Shown here: in pieces, positions 1-13,469 of the stretch
Numbering within the stretch: the stretch's first letter is position 1
Layout: every line of letters begins with the position of its first letter
DNA from: Naganishia liquefaciens
Lineage: Eukaryota > Basidiomycota > Tremellomycetes > Filobasidiales > Filobasidiaceae
DNA: 64,000 nucleotides
Reading direction: 5' to 3'
NCBI GenBank assembly: GCA_013423385.1
Contig: BLZA01000030.1
Coordinates: 372,001-436,000, forward strand
Program-made: the position numbers and the translations under genes
The notes under the pieces: generated by a model
The model's database searches: none
What the model was told of the DNA's origin: nothing
What the model saw: the letters and a program-made list of their open reading frames with translations, nothing else

Positions 1-1587
1 GTCTGCGTTATGCCAAACGTCAGTACTGTTGTGGCCAAAGGCCTGCATCCCCAGGACTCACCTCATTGGCATGCATAACGATCTTGTTGATATTGAGTCG
101 GTGCGATTCCAAATCGAATACTGCCGTTCGGTACGCTTTGTCTGATTCGGGTAAGTTTACGGATCAATATATCCCATTGAGATCCTGCCAACAGCTCGTC
201 TTACCTGCCTCATCAGCCTCGCGGCGTAGCTTGGAGGTCTTCAGCGCACTCGCTTTTGCCTGGCCAGGATTCTCCCATCCCGAAGCCAAGCCGTCCTTGC
301 CATGGACGCCGGCAAGACTGGAAATCGAGCTTCCCATCATGGCGCCCCTGTTGTGACCGGGCAGAGGAGCCGACCTGATCGGCGGACTATCGTCTTCTGA
401 GCCCGGACCGCTGTGTGACGTAGATCGATCCTTGTCGTTTCCGAAACGAGACATAAAGGCACTGATCTGCTTTTTCCCTTGTACGGCGAGATCCGTCAGC
501 ACCTCTTTCGCTTTATCCTGTCCGACAGATCCGGATCGCTTGCGAGAGCCAGCTTCGTTCTTTCCCCCGTCACCCAGGTCCAGTTGCACGAGAGCTGGGT
601 TGCTACTGGGAGGCAAGGGCGGATTCGATGTTGGAGGAGATGTGTAGGGATGGAAAGGGGTCTCTGCTGCGGAAGAGCCTAGAGGCGAGTACGACTGCCC
701 AGGGTTCATGGGTTCCGAGAGCAATTTTGCCTGAAGAGCGATGGCTTGATCCTGACGTTTCTGTTCTTCGAGTTCCTGACATTTCCTGAAATAGGCTTTC
801 TTGAGCTTGGGGACTGTGTTTTCTGCGCTCTCCCTGTATCTCTGCGGACGATCGAGGTATCAGGCTAAAGGTAACCGAGGTTCTTGTTGTTGTCTGCTTA
901 CGGCCTCGGCTTTCTTCAGATCTTCCTTGATACGCAATTTGATCTTGGTTTGCCGCTCTCGGACCTCCTGTAACGTCCGCAAAACGGTCTCCTCCAGAGC
1001 TCCAATGTAGGCGTGCCTGGACTCCACCTCCCTCTCTGTGTGATCCCGAACTTCCCTCCAGACGGAACGGGATTGAGGAAGGTGTCCGGGTATGGCGCTG
1101 AAGGATGGTCAATAAGATCCACATCCCAAATCTTTCACGAAGACTTACTCATCGTAGAGAGAGTCGAAAGCCCGGGTCTTGATATACAGATTCTGCAGAG
1201 AATCGGTATACTGGCTTTCGATTCTTACTCTGCGACGAAGATGGTAAGTCGAAAGTCTGCACCCCGTATGATCGTTGCTTTACCTTTCTTCGAAGAAAGC
1301 GAGATATCCTTTGCTTACTATGATGGCCATGATAAGCTGATACTCACTATCAGGCTTATGATGGAGACTCACTCTCTTCCAGTTTGGTCTATGCCGGGGC
1401 ACAGTAGCATGTAAGCAAGATGCTTTCGTCTTCTATGCGTTCTATCCAAGGTACTCACATCGTAGCGAGCCAGTACATCTGGATGCCTTGACTTGCTCGA
1501 GAGGTCTATGCTTTTTTTAAAGGCCCTCGAAGACAAGTCCGTCATGCTCGTTGACTCCTTGGGGGTTCCGTGTGGGTGCTGAGCCAT
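1..1587 (-). CDS. F-BAR domain protein, probable RhoGAP (N-terminal part; cut by window edge)
   Basis: F-BAR proteins bind and bend the plasma membrane; fungal ones often carry a RhoGAP domain for cell polarity. The start ATG is at 1585-1587. Short introns with GTGAGT or GTAAGT donors join exons that read as an F-BAR domain: after RYD comes TKLEEISKGYLAFFEERVRI, then ESQYTDSLQNLYIKTRAFDS, then a helix around WREVRDHTEREVESRHAYIG and KKAYFRKCQELEEQKRQDQA. A Pro/Ser-rich stretch of roughly 100 residues (about 700-330) then interrupts the helices before they resume at KTSKLRREADEADKAYRTAV, running to about position 62. The left edge cuts the gene, so the RhoGAP domain is inferred from the Rgd1/Rga8 family and not seen. 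The F-BAR call is firm; the exact family member is not known. Confidence 0.8.
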
Positions 1588-2095
1588 ACTCGGTACAGAC
1601 CGCTGTGATACCGATAATGGTATTCACAACGATCTTGGATAGACAGCAAAGAGACTGTCAAAGGAAGACCGTGCACTGCTGCAGTGGATATACGCGCACG
1701 AGGTGGCTGTGAGATGATCTGTACATCCGAATTACCCTCGGCTTGACGCCGCGGCGCTGGCCTTTCTAGTGTCTCAGAATAATCAATGGCCAGGTTGAGG
1801 CAGTTTCTACAGCATCCGCTGCGCAATCTCCGACCAGATGCGCAGACATTGCTGACGACAGCCATCCCACGCCATTCGCGTAACCAGACGACAGCTTGAC
1901 GAGCAACCAGCCATTCGGCGAGCTGCATCCCATAGACCGATGGCGGTCCGTCCGAACGTCAGAACTCGACAGGGGCAGCAAGCTATAATGGGCATGAAAA
2001 CATGTCTCTGGGAAACTTCCCAAACGCTGAGCATTGCTTGCACGGCATGCAGACTGAACCAGAACCCATAGTATAAAGAAAAAACATGAGAGTAA
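1588..2095. other. Intergenic region, F-BAR 5' side / ERG5 3' side
   Basis: About 500 bases upstream of the F-BAR start and downstream of the ERG5 stop. The open frames here have no recognisable protein features and look like chance. It presumably holds the F-BAR promoter and the ERG5 3' UTR; I see no clear motif. Confidence 0.4.
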
Positions 2096-4164
2096 CTAAG
2101 AAGGAGGTGCTCGAGGCCTGAACTTGAGCCGCAGTCCGTCCTTGGGGAAAAGGCTGTCAAGGTGAAAGCATAAGACGACTGGAATGATGCGAGTAACTCG
2201 TGCGACTTACGTGCACAACACTTGGGCTTCATCGCTATCAGGAGTCCTGTCATGCTCCCAGTCCATCAACACAGATGCGCTGCCAATGACGGCTGCCAGA
2301 TGCATTGAAGCGTACTGAACACCGATACACTGTACACACGAGAAGTCAGAGATGATCGACCGGGATGACGCTATGACCACTGACCTTGTGCGGTCCGCTG
2401 CCCCAGACCATGTAGTTCTGAGGGCTCTGCTCAGCCAACGGGACTCCACCTTCCGGCAACGGCATCCATCGTTCCGGAATGAACTCGTCGGGTTTCGGGT
2501 AGACGGTGTCGTCGTGCAATGAGTTCCAGAATGAAGGGATAACCATGGTTCCAGCGGGCGCAGTGTAGTCCTCAGAGATCTTGAAGGCCTTCTTGGCAAG
2601 GTATGGGACCTAAAGCAGATCGAGTTAGTGAGACGTCTCGGCATGACACGGAGACTGAAGACTCACCATGATCACAGGAGGCATCAATCGCAGCGACTCC
2701 TTGATGCATGCTCGGGTATAGACCATGTCATCGACCATGTCCAACGTGGTCTGGCCCTCGATATCGGCACCTCGAATACGGTACTGTTCTTCCCTGACCT
2801 TGGCCAAGATCTCCGGGTGGTCCGCCATGAGCTGGAAAAGGTAGACGATGGCGGAAGTCATGGCATCCTGACTAGCAAACAAGAAGGACAGGACGACCAT
2901 GGCGATTTCGTGGTCACTGTATTCTCGGCTCAGAACTCGCTTTTGTTCCTCGTCACCGTCACCGGCTCGCGCAGAGATCATTTCCGAGATCCAGGCGTCA
3001 AGGAGACAATCGGGCTCGCCACCGGCCGCCATTCGCTTCTTCGATGCGCCAGCCGCGGCTGTCAAGTGCCTCATGGCGATCTTTCGGGCTTTGATGGCGT
3101 TCCAGACGTTGGTGCCGGGCAGAGCAAGGGGGAAGTTGACAAGTTGCAAAGCGAGGGTGATGAGCCAGTACTTGTCCGAGATTTCCTGAGCGGCGGCGTC
3201 AGTAATGTAGTTGCCGCAGAAAACTCGAAGCGAAGTTTCCATGTTGAGATCTCGCATCGCCATCATGTAGGGCTTGGCGGTGGGTTCCGGGTCGTTCATC
3301 CACGCCTTGAAATACTTTCGGTAAATTCGCTCTTGGATGGGGAGGTAGATACTGGAAGTAGCGAACGAATGAGTGCTGTTGGTTGAGAGCCGCTGCGAGT
3401 CTCCACACACCTCAGAGCCTTCTTGGTGAACAAGACATTCAGCGCTTTTCGGTAGTCGGCGTGAACCTTGCCGTGAAGGAATACCCTAGGAAACCTTTTC
3501 ATCAGCGTGATATTCCGCGTAGTATCGGCAGGAGACTTACCAGTTTTCCTTCAAGAGGATGGGCTTGGCAGAAGCAACAAGGCAGGGCTCCGCGTAGTTG
3601 GGAGAGTTCAGGATCTTTCGCGAGTACTCGTTGGAAGAGGCAATGACGATAAAGCTGTTCCGGGCAGCTTGACGTCAACGCCGACGGACAAATCATACAC
3701 GCCAGGAGTCGAAGACTCACATGTTAAAGACGCTGACAGCGCTGAGAGCTCCGCTTGCCCACTGCTTTTTGTAGTTCTCCAGCCTGGGGTTCATCGAGTC
3801 GGCGAATTTTCCGATGACGGGGATGGTCCATCGTGCACCAGGCAGATGGGCCTTCTTGCTGCGGTATACGACCTATGAGAAGGACGAGCGTTGTTTACAT
3901 CTGATGCAAAACGAATCTTGTGCTGCTCACCTGTTCCACAACGAGAAGCGTAGCGACGAGCGCCAGCACGGATCCCAAGACTGGCTTGCTGAACCAGGAT
4001 TGCTCCGTTTCTGCGGCGTTGTATCGGAAAATGTCCAAGAAGGATCCGGCCATGAGGGGGATAGATCGCAGCTTCAAGGATTCTTGCAGATTGACAAAGA
4101 CGGACGGGTTGACTGCATTTCCAGTTGGAGCGGCGCCCATGAGTATTTGAGAGGCGTTTTGCAT
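2096..4164 (-). CDS. ERG5: Cytochrome P450 61, sterol C-22 desaturase
   Basis: Erg5 (CYP61) introduces the C-22(23) double bond late in ergosterol synthesis, in the ER membrane. The start ATG is at 4162-4164. An N-terminal membrane anchor (around SVLALVATLLVVEQV) is followed by the P450 fold: I-helix FLFASQDAMTSAIVYLF (the ASQDAM form typical of Erg5), K-helix ExxR in KESLRLMPPVIM, FIPERW, and the haem loop VWGSGPHKCIGVQYA with the ligand Cys after a splice. Several short introns separate these. The last exon begins after an AG near 2152 and encodes LFPKDGLRLKFRPRAPPS, ending at a TAG at 2096-2098. Length and motif order fit a whole CYP61. About 760 bases upstream are free for its promoter. 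I am confident of the family; the internal splice sites are read by eye. Confidence 0.93.
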
Positions 4165-4923
4165 CTTGTTGCGTTGGTGTTGAGCGCGAGACGGTGTTCA
4201 AAGATAGAAGGAGCTATGTAACGGCTCGGGCTTTGAAGGAGCGAATGGCGTTGCCACTTGTATTTGACGGTTGTCTGCTTGTCTGCTGTGACTGGCCGAG
4301 GTTTCAGACGGAAGAGACAGTAACGAGCGGAGGGTGAAGCCAAGGAAGGACTGCGATCTTCCACGAATTATATGACTTGACGTCACGAGGAAATACGCCA
4401 CGCAAGGAGTCGTGCAATGATGGCTCCGACGAACGATGCTTGACCGCTTGCAACGCTGCAGAACATCGGCTGGCGCCGGCCAATGGTCTGATCGCGATCG
4501 CAACAACAACAAAAAATCGTCCCACTTTTCTTGCTGCCGGACGCCGAGACGCGCTAATAACAAAGCGAACGCGTCGAGCAAACGAGCAGATCTGGATATG
4601 TCACCATGATTGACTGTACAATCAGCGTCACCAGCACTCTCGGTGCGGTGCCTCATCTTGGCTCATCGTCAGTAGTCAACGCATTGTCATGTTCATTTGG
4701 GAGCACGCGCATCTGGTGGTGGAACCGTATCAGCGACATAACATAGCACTGATAATCTCTCGACAGCCTGATTCTCGATCACCCATGGCAGCGGAATGGG
4801 ATTGCGCCCTTACGCTTTCGATTCCGTCATTACCGTAGGAACTAGGCGATGCTGAAAAGTATTCTCACAAGCTCGCAGCGCGTCATTGTTGCCACATCGT
4901 ATGCAATGCTATTGGCGGCTGTA
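4165..4923. other. Intergenic region, ERG5 promoter side / PRMT3 3' side
   Basis: About 760 bases between the ERG5 start and the PRMT3 stop. No gene is visible. A partial look-alike of a sterol-response element near 4777 does not match the consensus well enough to call. Confidence 0.4.
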
Positions 4924-7218
<2,295 letters not shown>

Positions 7219-7430
7219 GGCTGACTTTTGAGCGTTCGCACGGCTTTTTGGGGCTATTTCAGTCTTGACACCGCTCGCATCGAAATTTCGTTGGAGGTAG
7301 TTGTACGGCCATGGCGACTGGGTTGTTTACGATGTGCACAACACGGGAGGCACCCTGAGAAACGCAGACGCTGAGATCAAAGGGGAAGAGTCAGTTCCTC
7401 GAGGCCCACGCGTCAGGCAAGTGTTTCTCA

Positions 7431-7464
7431 AGTAGTTTTCGCCACCTTCGGGTGTGCACTACGA

Positions 7465-7496
<32 letters not shown>

Positions 7497-7564
7497 GGCC
7501 CCTGCATAAGGATGACAAACTATCGCACAGAAATGCTCTAGCTTTGCTAGAGTCCCTATTTTTT
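7431..7564 (+). ncRNA. U6 spliceosomal snRNA
   Basis: The core is nearly identical to U6 across eukaryotes: AAAATTGGAACGATACAGAG, then AAGATTAGCATGGCCCCTGC and ATAAGGATGACA. It contains the ACAGAGA box (7480-7486), the AGC triad and the internal stem-loop. A 5' hairpin closed by GTAGT/ACTAC around a TTCG loop (7432-7462) precedes it. There is no intron, unlike U6 of some yeasts. The 3' tail is species-specific and includes a 7-bp hairpin (CTCTAGC/GCTAGAG) before a Pol III terminator of six T (7559-7564). At about 133 nt it is somewhat longer than human or fission yeast U6; the 5' end is placed by structure and could be off by a few bases. I see no convincing TATA box. Confidence 0.92.
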
Positions 7565-8112
7565 GTGTTTTCAAGAAAGCTACTTCGAATAAAGTTGTCT
7601 GTCATGCGTTTCATGAGGCAGCTACAGCTACGAGCTTCCAGCAACCTCTTTTTGCCGTGTAACAATAGTGTCTAGCAATCCGGAACATTGCAGCTCTCGA
7701 AAGAGATTGAGATATCGATGACCATGAATGTGCTGCTTGCTACTAAATTCATCAATGATCATCCCCGCATGGACTTTTAACACAGACATTTCTTTGCGAT
7801 CGTCTACATATTGGGATTACATGTGAAGGACCCATCATACGTTGTGCATGTTCTTCATGCGGCGTCAACGCATCGAAAAGGGAAAAAATATTTTCTCCTG
7901 CACTGTATGATCATTTGGGTTTGAAGACCAGACCCCCACTATCCCCCTTGTCGACCTCATTCCTCCATCATACTCTCCAGGCCGCCCCCTTGCCCGCCGG
8001 ACCAGTATAGTGCTCGTCCTGAGCTGGGCTGTCGTCGTCATGCGGCATTAGCGTTGAGATGGAAAAATGTCACGGGAAACATACCGAATCCCTTCAGATA
8101 GCGTCTTCTCCC
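7565..8112. other. Intergenic region between U6 and the large orphan gene
   Basis: About 550 bases, AT-rich in the first half. Nothing recognisable; probably the 3' UTR of the minus-strand gene. Confidence 0.4.
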
Positions 8113-11100
8113 TTATTTCATTCTCCGGAAAGGCAATCCCCAGTCTTTGCGAGAAGCCCGTTCGTCCTGGGCTGCGATCAGAGGAGCTTTCCCCCTAGAA
8201 GCCTTGCAGGTCATATGCGACAAGGTCGCAAACGAGTTCAATTCAATTAGGGCGATTGGGTGAAAGGGATATCGTGTAATGAAGTTCACCAGGCAAGGAT
8301 GGGCTTCGACTTTGCCCAGCAAGTTCAGAGCCGACCAAAGTCCCGAGATCCCCCTCCGAATGTACACGCATACCGAGAGGCGAGTATCATGGGGAACACC
8401 TCTGAAAGCCGTCGTCGCAACCTCTGGCGACAACGTCAAGGGCACTCCACAACCCCAAGGGCATGTCAGCCTGTTGGAGATCGGACTGTTAACCCCGATG
8501 GCCTTCTCCCAGTTCAATGAGCCTTCAATCCAGCGGCGCTGATTCGCAATGTCGAGCTGGATCATTGCTGAACGAGCTGCATGTCCGGTACAGTGGAGAA
8601 TTGATTCGCTCAATTGACGGAACGCGAATAAGCATTCCTTGACCGGCATATCTGCGGCTCCTTCCGGAGCTAAAGAGAGAATGTCTGCGGTCGATCTCTC
8701 GAGCAGACCCGTCAGAGCCGCCGAGTAGATATAGTATCGGCGAGAGTAGCATCTCATTGCCATGATAGCTAGAACCCTCCGACACAAAGTCTCGAGGTTT
8801 TTCATTGTCTCCCACAAGTAGTCGGCATCTCCCGATGCACGCTGATATACTTGCAACATTGCAAGTATTTTTCCGATGCCGATCAAAGACGACTGCATGA
8901 GGATGGAATTGAAGTTGCCCAGACGGGATGTCTTGGCGGCGTCTTGACACATCTGCTCAATGTCCGCAAGAGACATCGTTGACGTTGTTGCAATGAGACC
9001 AGCTCTAGATTGGGCGACAATTGACGCCATGCCATTGGCGAGCGACGTCAGTCGCATGCCGTCCAATGATTGCAGTACCAGACTATCCGCTTGAAGGGCT
9101 TTTCCAAGAATTCGACAATGCTTTTTGCGCTCTGGCTTGTTCAACACCAAGGGTTGTGGAATGACCCCCTTCAGGATCTCCGATGCTGCTGAAGGTGCAG
9201 GCAGGTTGTCCTGCACAGAATGGTTGGCTTCGTCATCAACCCTGAACGCTGAAGCTACACCTCCCTGTGCAGCGGTCAGGACAATACCAACGGCAGACGG
9301 TTCTTTCACGAGCCTTCCGGCCTGCAAGCGGACTTCCACTTTATCGATGGTCTGATTGATGTCAGTCGCGGACAGAAAGTCTTTGAGAAAGGCATCTTGA
9401 GCCTTGTCATTCGAGTCGCTTCCAAAAGAAACCGCGTGCTTCCGTGCATCCTTGAGAGCGGCAACCCGCCGATACATCTCCATACATCTGACTGTGGAAG
9501 CCGCTCCCTTGATGTCCTTTTCATCACCCAGAGGGTCGAATGAGTACTTGCTATGCCGATAGAAAGGCTCTAGAACAGCCCCATCCCTCAAATATTCTTC
9601 TTTAGCTTCGAGCGCAAGTTCCCTTTTTAAGCCTTTGTTCCACAGGTTGGTATAGAAGCTGTCGAACTCCGCGGCTGTCGCGACGGCCTCGCCAAAGACT
9701 CGCCTGAGTTCTTCTTGACTGACGATTAGCTGGCAAGCGTCTTCTTCCGAAGCACACCAGTTGTGGAATTCTTTTGAGTTAGAAAACTTCCGTTTCATCT
9801 CGTTGCAAGCCCTCCTTGCCTTTCTGCCTCTGCTCAAGAACGTGTTCTTCTTGGAGGAGAGGTTCTCGTAGATGACCCGATCCGGCTCTTGGGCTTGCGC
9901 GAACCTCACTCCCAAAGCTGATGCGATCTGCAAGATATCGCCCATCTCTTTCGCTGTCCAGATTCGCCCGTCCGAAGGATCGCGATAGCCCTTCGAATTG
10001 CTCTGTTGAAATTGCTTCCTGAACGTTTTGAACATGTTGTCCGGTCGAGCGCCTCGACTGTTGAGGAAATCTGGATTCTTACGAAAGTGGGGCAACTCGC
10101 TGCAATGCTGGTAGGCATTGCCCCAATCTTCGTCTTCCAAACTATCGACACCTGGAGCAAAGACTCCCAGGTTGCTTGCCCTTGCGCGCGTAGCCCTTTG
10201 AGAAGCCTCTTGCGCAAGGCTTACCCTGGGATATCGCTGCGCCAGCAGCAGTATCCCTTCAACGAAAGAGAATGCTCCCTCAACCCAGAACGGACCCTGT
10301 TTGACGAACTGGGTCTTGTTGCCGAATGCAACGCCGCAGACGAGTGGATAAATGCGCAAGGGATTCTTGTATGCCCCAGTAGAGATGACTCGCGCTACTT
10401 TATTCCAAAGACTGCCGTCTTCGTTGGGATCGCCCATAACCTTCAGGAAATCCTCATCCTCGAAGATCGACGATGCCCAGTCGTACAAGTTGTGCGCGGT
10501 TAGGTCACTTCGCTGAACATCTGACAGGGACAAGTCCGTTATGCGCAACGTGGATGTAATGTCGGACATCCGCGGCTCAGGCACAGGCGCCGTCAGGTGC
10601 GTGCTCGTGCGCGCGTCTTCCAGATCGCCTTTGCGATCATCACTATGCGCGATTACCTTTCGCGGCATGAGAGACGGCGACGCGGGCAACGAGTCGTCCG
10701 CCGAGGATGTGCTTGGCGAGTCATCGTCTGGGTCGGTTGGCAGAAGTACTTTATATGCTCCGTTTTTTCGAGCATCGTAATATAAGAAGACTGCCTCTCT
10801 GGTATGCGCATTTGCAAGGGGGTTCTGACTATAGGGGTGGAAGATCTCGCCCGTCGTTCCGCTTGCATCTGTGCTCCAGATCAGAATGTCTTTGTTCAAA
10901 GCCCGAGCAACAAATTCCATCTGGAAGGGGTCCAGAGTCTGCAAGTGATCCGCAGCATTGGGTTTTTCTACCTCGAAGGTCTCAGAAAGAACCCAATGCT
11001 CGTTTGTATATCGGTAGGGGTCGTGTCTGACTTCCGCCAGATAATGGAGAGTTTGCGGAGTGAGATCAAGTTTAAAAAGAGCGTCCCGACACCTTTCGGA

Positions 11101-11403
11101 TATTGCTGTTAAAGCAGCGTCGACATTGCGATCTTGCTTCAACAATCTATTGGATCGCCTCTCCCCTTCCAGGATGAGTCGGGCAATATGTTGATGATCC
11201 GCCTGGACCTCCACAACTTTGAAAACTTGACTGGAGACATGGACAGTGACTCCGTCTCCAGACTCGAACGCCGTTCTTTGATATTCATATGTCACGGGAA
11301 ACGTGCGAGTACCGTCAGGCGTCAAAAGACCGTCCTCCGACGGGTCCTCGCTATGATCTTCCTTCGTCCGTGAGCTTATGCTGTCAAGCAAGGGCTCCGG
11401 CAT
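8113..11403 (-). CDS. Large intronless orphan protein (about 1,096 residues)
   Basis: I do not recognise this gene. It is one uninterrupted frame; the first in-frame ATG is at 11401-11403, and the frame is open without ATG to about 11568, so an upstream spliced exon is possible. A neighbouring frame (11487-11789) with a CxxC (KCHVC) is a candidate. Visible features are a basic, disordered N-terminus; a stretch at about residues 140-220 with the rhythm of the end of an OTU-like fold (ARALNKDILIW, then AVFLYYDARKNGAYKVLLP), but without a DGNC active site and with Tyr where OTU proteases have His; a Lys/Arg-rich middle (SRGRKARRACNEMKRKF); and a helical C-terminal half containing CPWGCG. No membrane segment. 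A single 3.3-kb exon is unusual beside intron-rich neighbours and fits recent acquisition or a mobile origin, which is inference. Confidence 0.75.
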   Translation of the reverse strand: MPEPLLDSISSRTKEDHSEDPSEDGLLTPDGTRTFPVTYEYQRTAFESGDGVTVHVSSQVFKVVEVQADHQHIARLILEGERRSNRLLKQDRNVDAALTAISERCRDALFKLDLTPQTLHYLAEVRHDPYRYTNEHWVLSETFEVEKPNAADHLQTLDPFQMEFVARALNKDILIWSTDASGTTGEIFHPYSQNPLANAHTREAVFLYYDARKNGAYKVLLPTDPDDDSPSTSSADDSLPASPSLMPRKVIAHSDDRKGDLEDARTSTHLTAPVPEPRMSDITSTLRITDLSLSDVQRSDLTAHNLYDWASSIFEDEDFLKVMGDPNEDGSLWNKVARVISTGAYKNPLRIYPLVCGVAFGNKTQFVKQGPFWVEGAFSFVEGILLLAQRYPRVSLAQEASQRATRARASNLGVFAPGVDSLEDEDWGNAYQHCSELPHFRKNPDFLNSRGARPDNMFKTFRKQFQQSNSKGYRDPSDGRIWTAKEMGDILQIASALGVRFAQAQEPDRVIYENLSSKKNTFLSRGRKARRACNEMKRKFSNSKEFHNWCASEEDACQLIVSQEELRRVFGEAVATAAEFDSFYTNLWNKGLKRELALEAKEEYLRDGAVLEPFYRHSKYSFDPLGDEKDIKGAASTVRCMEMYRRVAALKDARKHAVSFGSDSNDKAQDAFLKDFLSATDINQTIDKVEVRLQAGRLVKEPSAVGIVLTAAQGGVASAFRVDDEANHSVQDNLPAPSAASEILKGVIPQPLVLNKPERKKHCRILGKALQADSLVLQSLDGMRLTSLANGMASIVAQSRAGLIATTSTMSLADIEQMCQDAAKTSRLGNFNSILMQSSLIGIGKILAMLQVYQRASGDADYLWETMKNLETLCRRVLAIMAMRCYSRRYYIYSAALTGLLERSTADILSLAPEGAADMPVKECLFAFRQLSESILHCTGHAARSAMIQLDIANQRRWIEGSLNWEKAIGVNSPISNRLTCPWGCGVPLTLSPEVATTAFRGVPHDTRLSVCVYIRRGISGLWSALNLLGKVEAHPCLVNFITRYPFHPIALIELNSFATLSHMTCKASRGKAPLIAAQDERASRKDWGLPFRRMK

Positions 11404-12496
11404 CTTGACCCTCTTCCGAGGGGGTTGCGAATTGCCTGCAGAGGATGTCAAAGACGGAGGCCCATGTGACAAGAGCTCCCGTCGTTTCAATATTGCAAGG
11501 CGGACATCTGATTGATCAGTAGAATGGCCGCCAGTCTCAGCATGGGCGACCTCCGTCGGCTCGATGGATTGAGATTGCCATCAGATTCCTTTCCAGGAAC
11601 GTGAGAAAAGGTTTCAAGTCGGGTCATAGGATCCTGGCCGATGATCAAAGGTTTTGGAGGCAGAACGAACGAGTCCATCCGACCTTGTACATGTTGGATT
11701 GTGCAGACGTGGCATTTAGCTTTTCCGCTGCACGGGCGCACCTTGCGCAGCTGAAGACCCTCTCGATTCTTTGCGAAGACCGGGAGCAATTATATGACGT
11801 GCCAAATCAACGCGGGGACATTGCTTTCTAAACAAGTAAGTAATCGATGGGACTCAAGGACCGCGGTCTCCGTCAATCAGTCACCCTTCTTTGGCTACCC
11901 TTGCCATTAATTAGCACAGATGTTTATGGGCTCTCATGCAGCATCATGCTACGTCCACTGTGACGAGCTGTGTGGAAGTTGAGCTTGTGGAGAGCTCCCC
12001 GTCGTACAATCCGATGCAATATCGAGTCTGTCAAGATTCTTCCTCATTTGCGCGCTTTTCATCAATCGATGTTGATCAGTGGATCGTATTTTACATCGCT
12101 CCGGACTACCGATAGCTTCTTCCTGCAAAAGTTCGCACAGTGTCAACATGCGAGCTGAATCCGTTATCTGTCTTGAGAGCAGCCAGTTATAAAGGCATTG
12201 CTAAACGATTTCTAAACCAAGGAAAAGTCACCAGAGTTCCAGGAGCCTTCCATCAGATGAGTCCCCCTTTGCGCCAATTGTTTCTCCAAGTTCCGCCGGA
12301 CCAACCCGATTGAGTGTGCAAAACAGTGACGTTTCTGAGCGGCCATCAAAGGCATGCCTTTGGCATGAAGTTTTAGCCGATTGGGATGGGATACATATAC
12401 CAGGTCCACACGAAAATCACTTGGTGAGATTTGTTGGTTACTGCTACAACCTTTTGGAACTACCACCAAGAAACTAGTATTACACTTCTTTGCGTC
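11404..12496. other. Intergenic region or unresolved 5' part of the orphan gene
   Basis: About 1.1 kb. The minus-strand frame at 11487-11789 (100 codons, with KCHVC) may be a first exon of the orphan gene, but I could not fix a splice. A TATA-like TTATAAAG lies near 12187. No other signal. Confidence 0.35.
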
Positions 12497-13469
12497 ATGC
12501 ATGGCCGTCGTCCCGGATCGACCAATTCAGTCGGTTCCCATGGGGCCCATAACCGCGGAAGCGGAAGAGCACTGGTCCGAGGCGACAACCAGCGCTTCAA
12601 TCCAATGGCCGCGGAAGCGGGTCATAGGACGATCCGAGGAAGCGCCACCAGCTCCCGTACTCGAGGAAGAGGAGGAATGGAAAGCGGAAGAGGAGGAGGC
12701 CGAGAGAGGTCTCGTGGCAGAGGCGGAGGAAAGGTGGGAGTGTGGGGACACCAGGCTCACATTGCACCTTCGGAAGAGGGTCGCGTGATGGGCGGATGCG
12801 TTACGGCAAGATCAGTCGATGGCAAGAGCGGTGGTCACGTAACGATTGCTAGAGATGCTGACGCATCTGAGGAAGAATACAACGCAGCGGTAGCCAAGTT
12901 GTCAGGTATGCTTCCCTGGACTCTGGAAGGAGCCAGGACGTGGACCGAGCAGGACAAAGTCGGATGGAAAGAAGTCGGCTTGTACAAGATCAGGCTGCAC
13001 CGCAGCCAGGCCGAACTCAAAGTCCGGACGGCCCTCAAGAGCCTCTGCAAGGTTCATAAGAGGGCACAGCTAAGCGAGAAAGAGGTCGAAGCCCTCGCAG
13101 AGAAGCTCGCTATCAAGTTCGACACTCATCGCCAGTCTCTCGAGGTGATCAGGGAGACAGAAAAGCGAATCAGCGAGAGGTTCGAAGAAATCGTTCAGTG
13201 AGTATAATTTACGAGTCATTTTGTTGAATCAGTCTGATTTCCTAGCTTTCAGCCCCTTGCACTTCCGATTGTCGGTAGTCGCTCTCGAAGATCCCGAAAA
13301 TCTCGCGAAGTTGATGGAGATGGAGGACTCTGACGACGGAGAGGTGTTGGATAATGGGCAGGGGTCGCAGGAGGAAGATCATGCGGCTCGGAGGGGGGAG
13401 AGGTGGAGCAGCACCGAGTCCGAGGTCGAAGAGGGGCAGTATCAAAATGAGCCGACGAATACAGGTTGA
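12497..13469 (+). CDS. RG-rich protein of unknown function
   Basis: Not recognised. The chosen start is the ATG at 12497. The first 100 residues are Gly/Arg-rich with several RG and RGG runs (TRGRGGMESGRGGGRERSRG), as in RNA-binding proteins. A helical, charged middle follows, about 110 residues around LKSLCKVHKRAQLSEKEVEA. A 43-nt intron (GTGAGT near 13199 to TTTCAG at 13243) joins a short acidic C-terminal exon (MEMEDSDDGEVLDNG). The composition suggests a nucleic-acid-associated protein with a basic head and acidic tail; RGG arginines are typical methylation targets, and a PRMT3 gene lies 5 kb away, but no link is implied. The splice signals and shared charge pattern support a real gene. 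Confidence 0.65.

Noticed and set aside
1-60. RhoGAP domain of the F-BAR gene
   Set aside because: It would lie beyond the left edge; nothing in the window shows it.
4770-4790. ATCACCCATG as a sterol-response element upstream of ERG5
   Set aside because: It departs from the consensus at the 3' half, and single short matches are expected by chance.
7431-7564. U6atac instead of U6
   Set aside because: The ACAGAGA box, the AGC triad and the CCCCTGCATAAGGATGAC stem-loop are those of U6.
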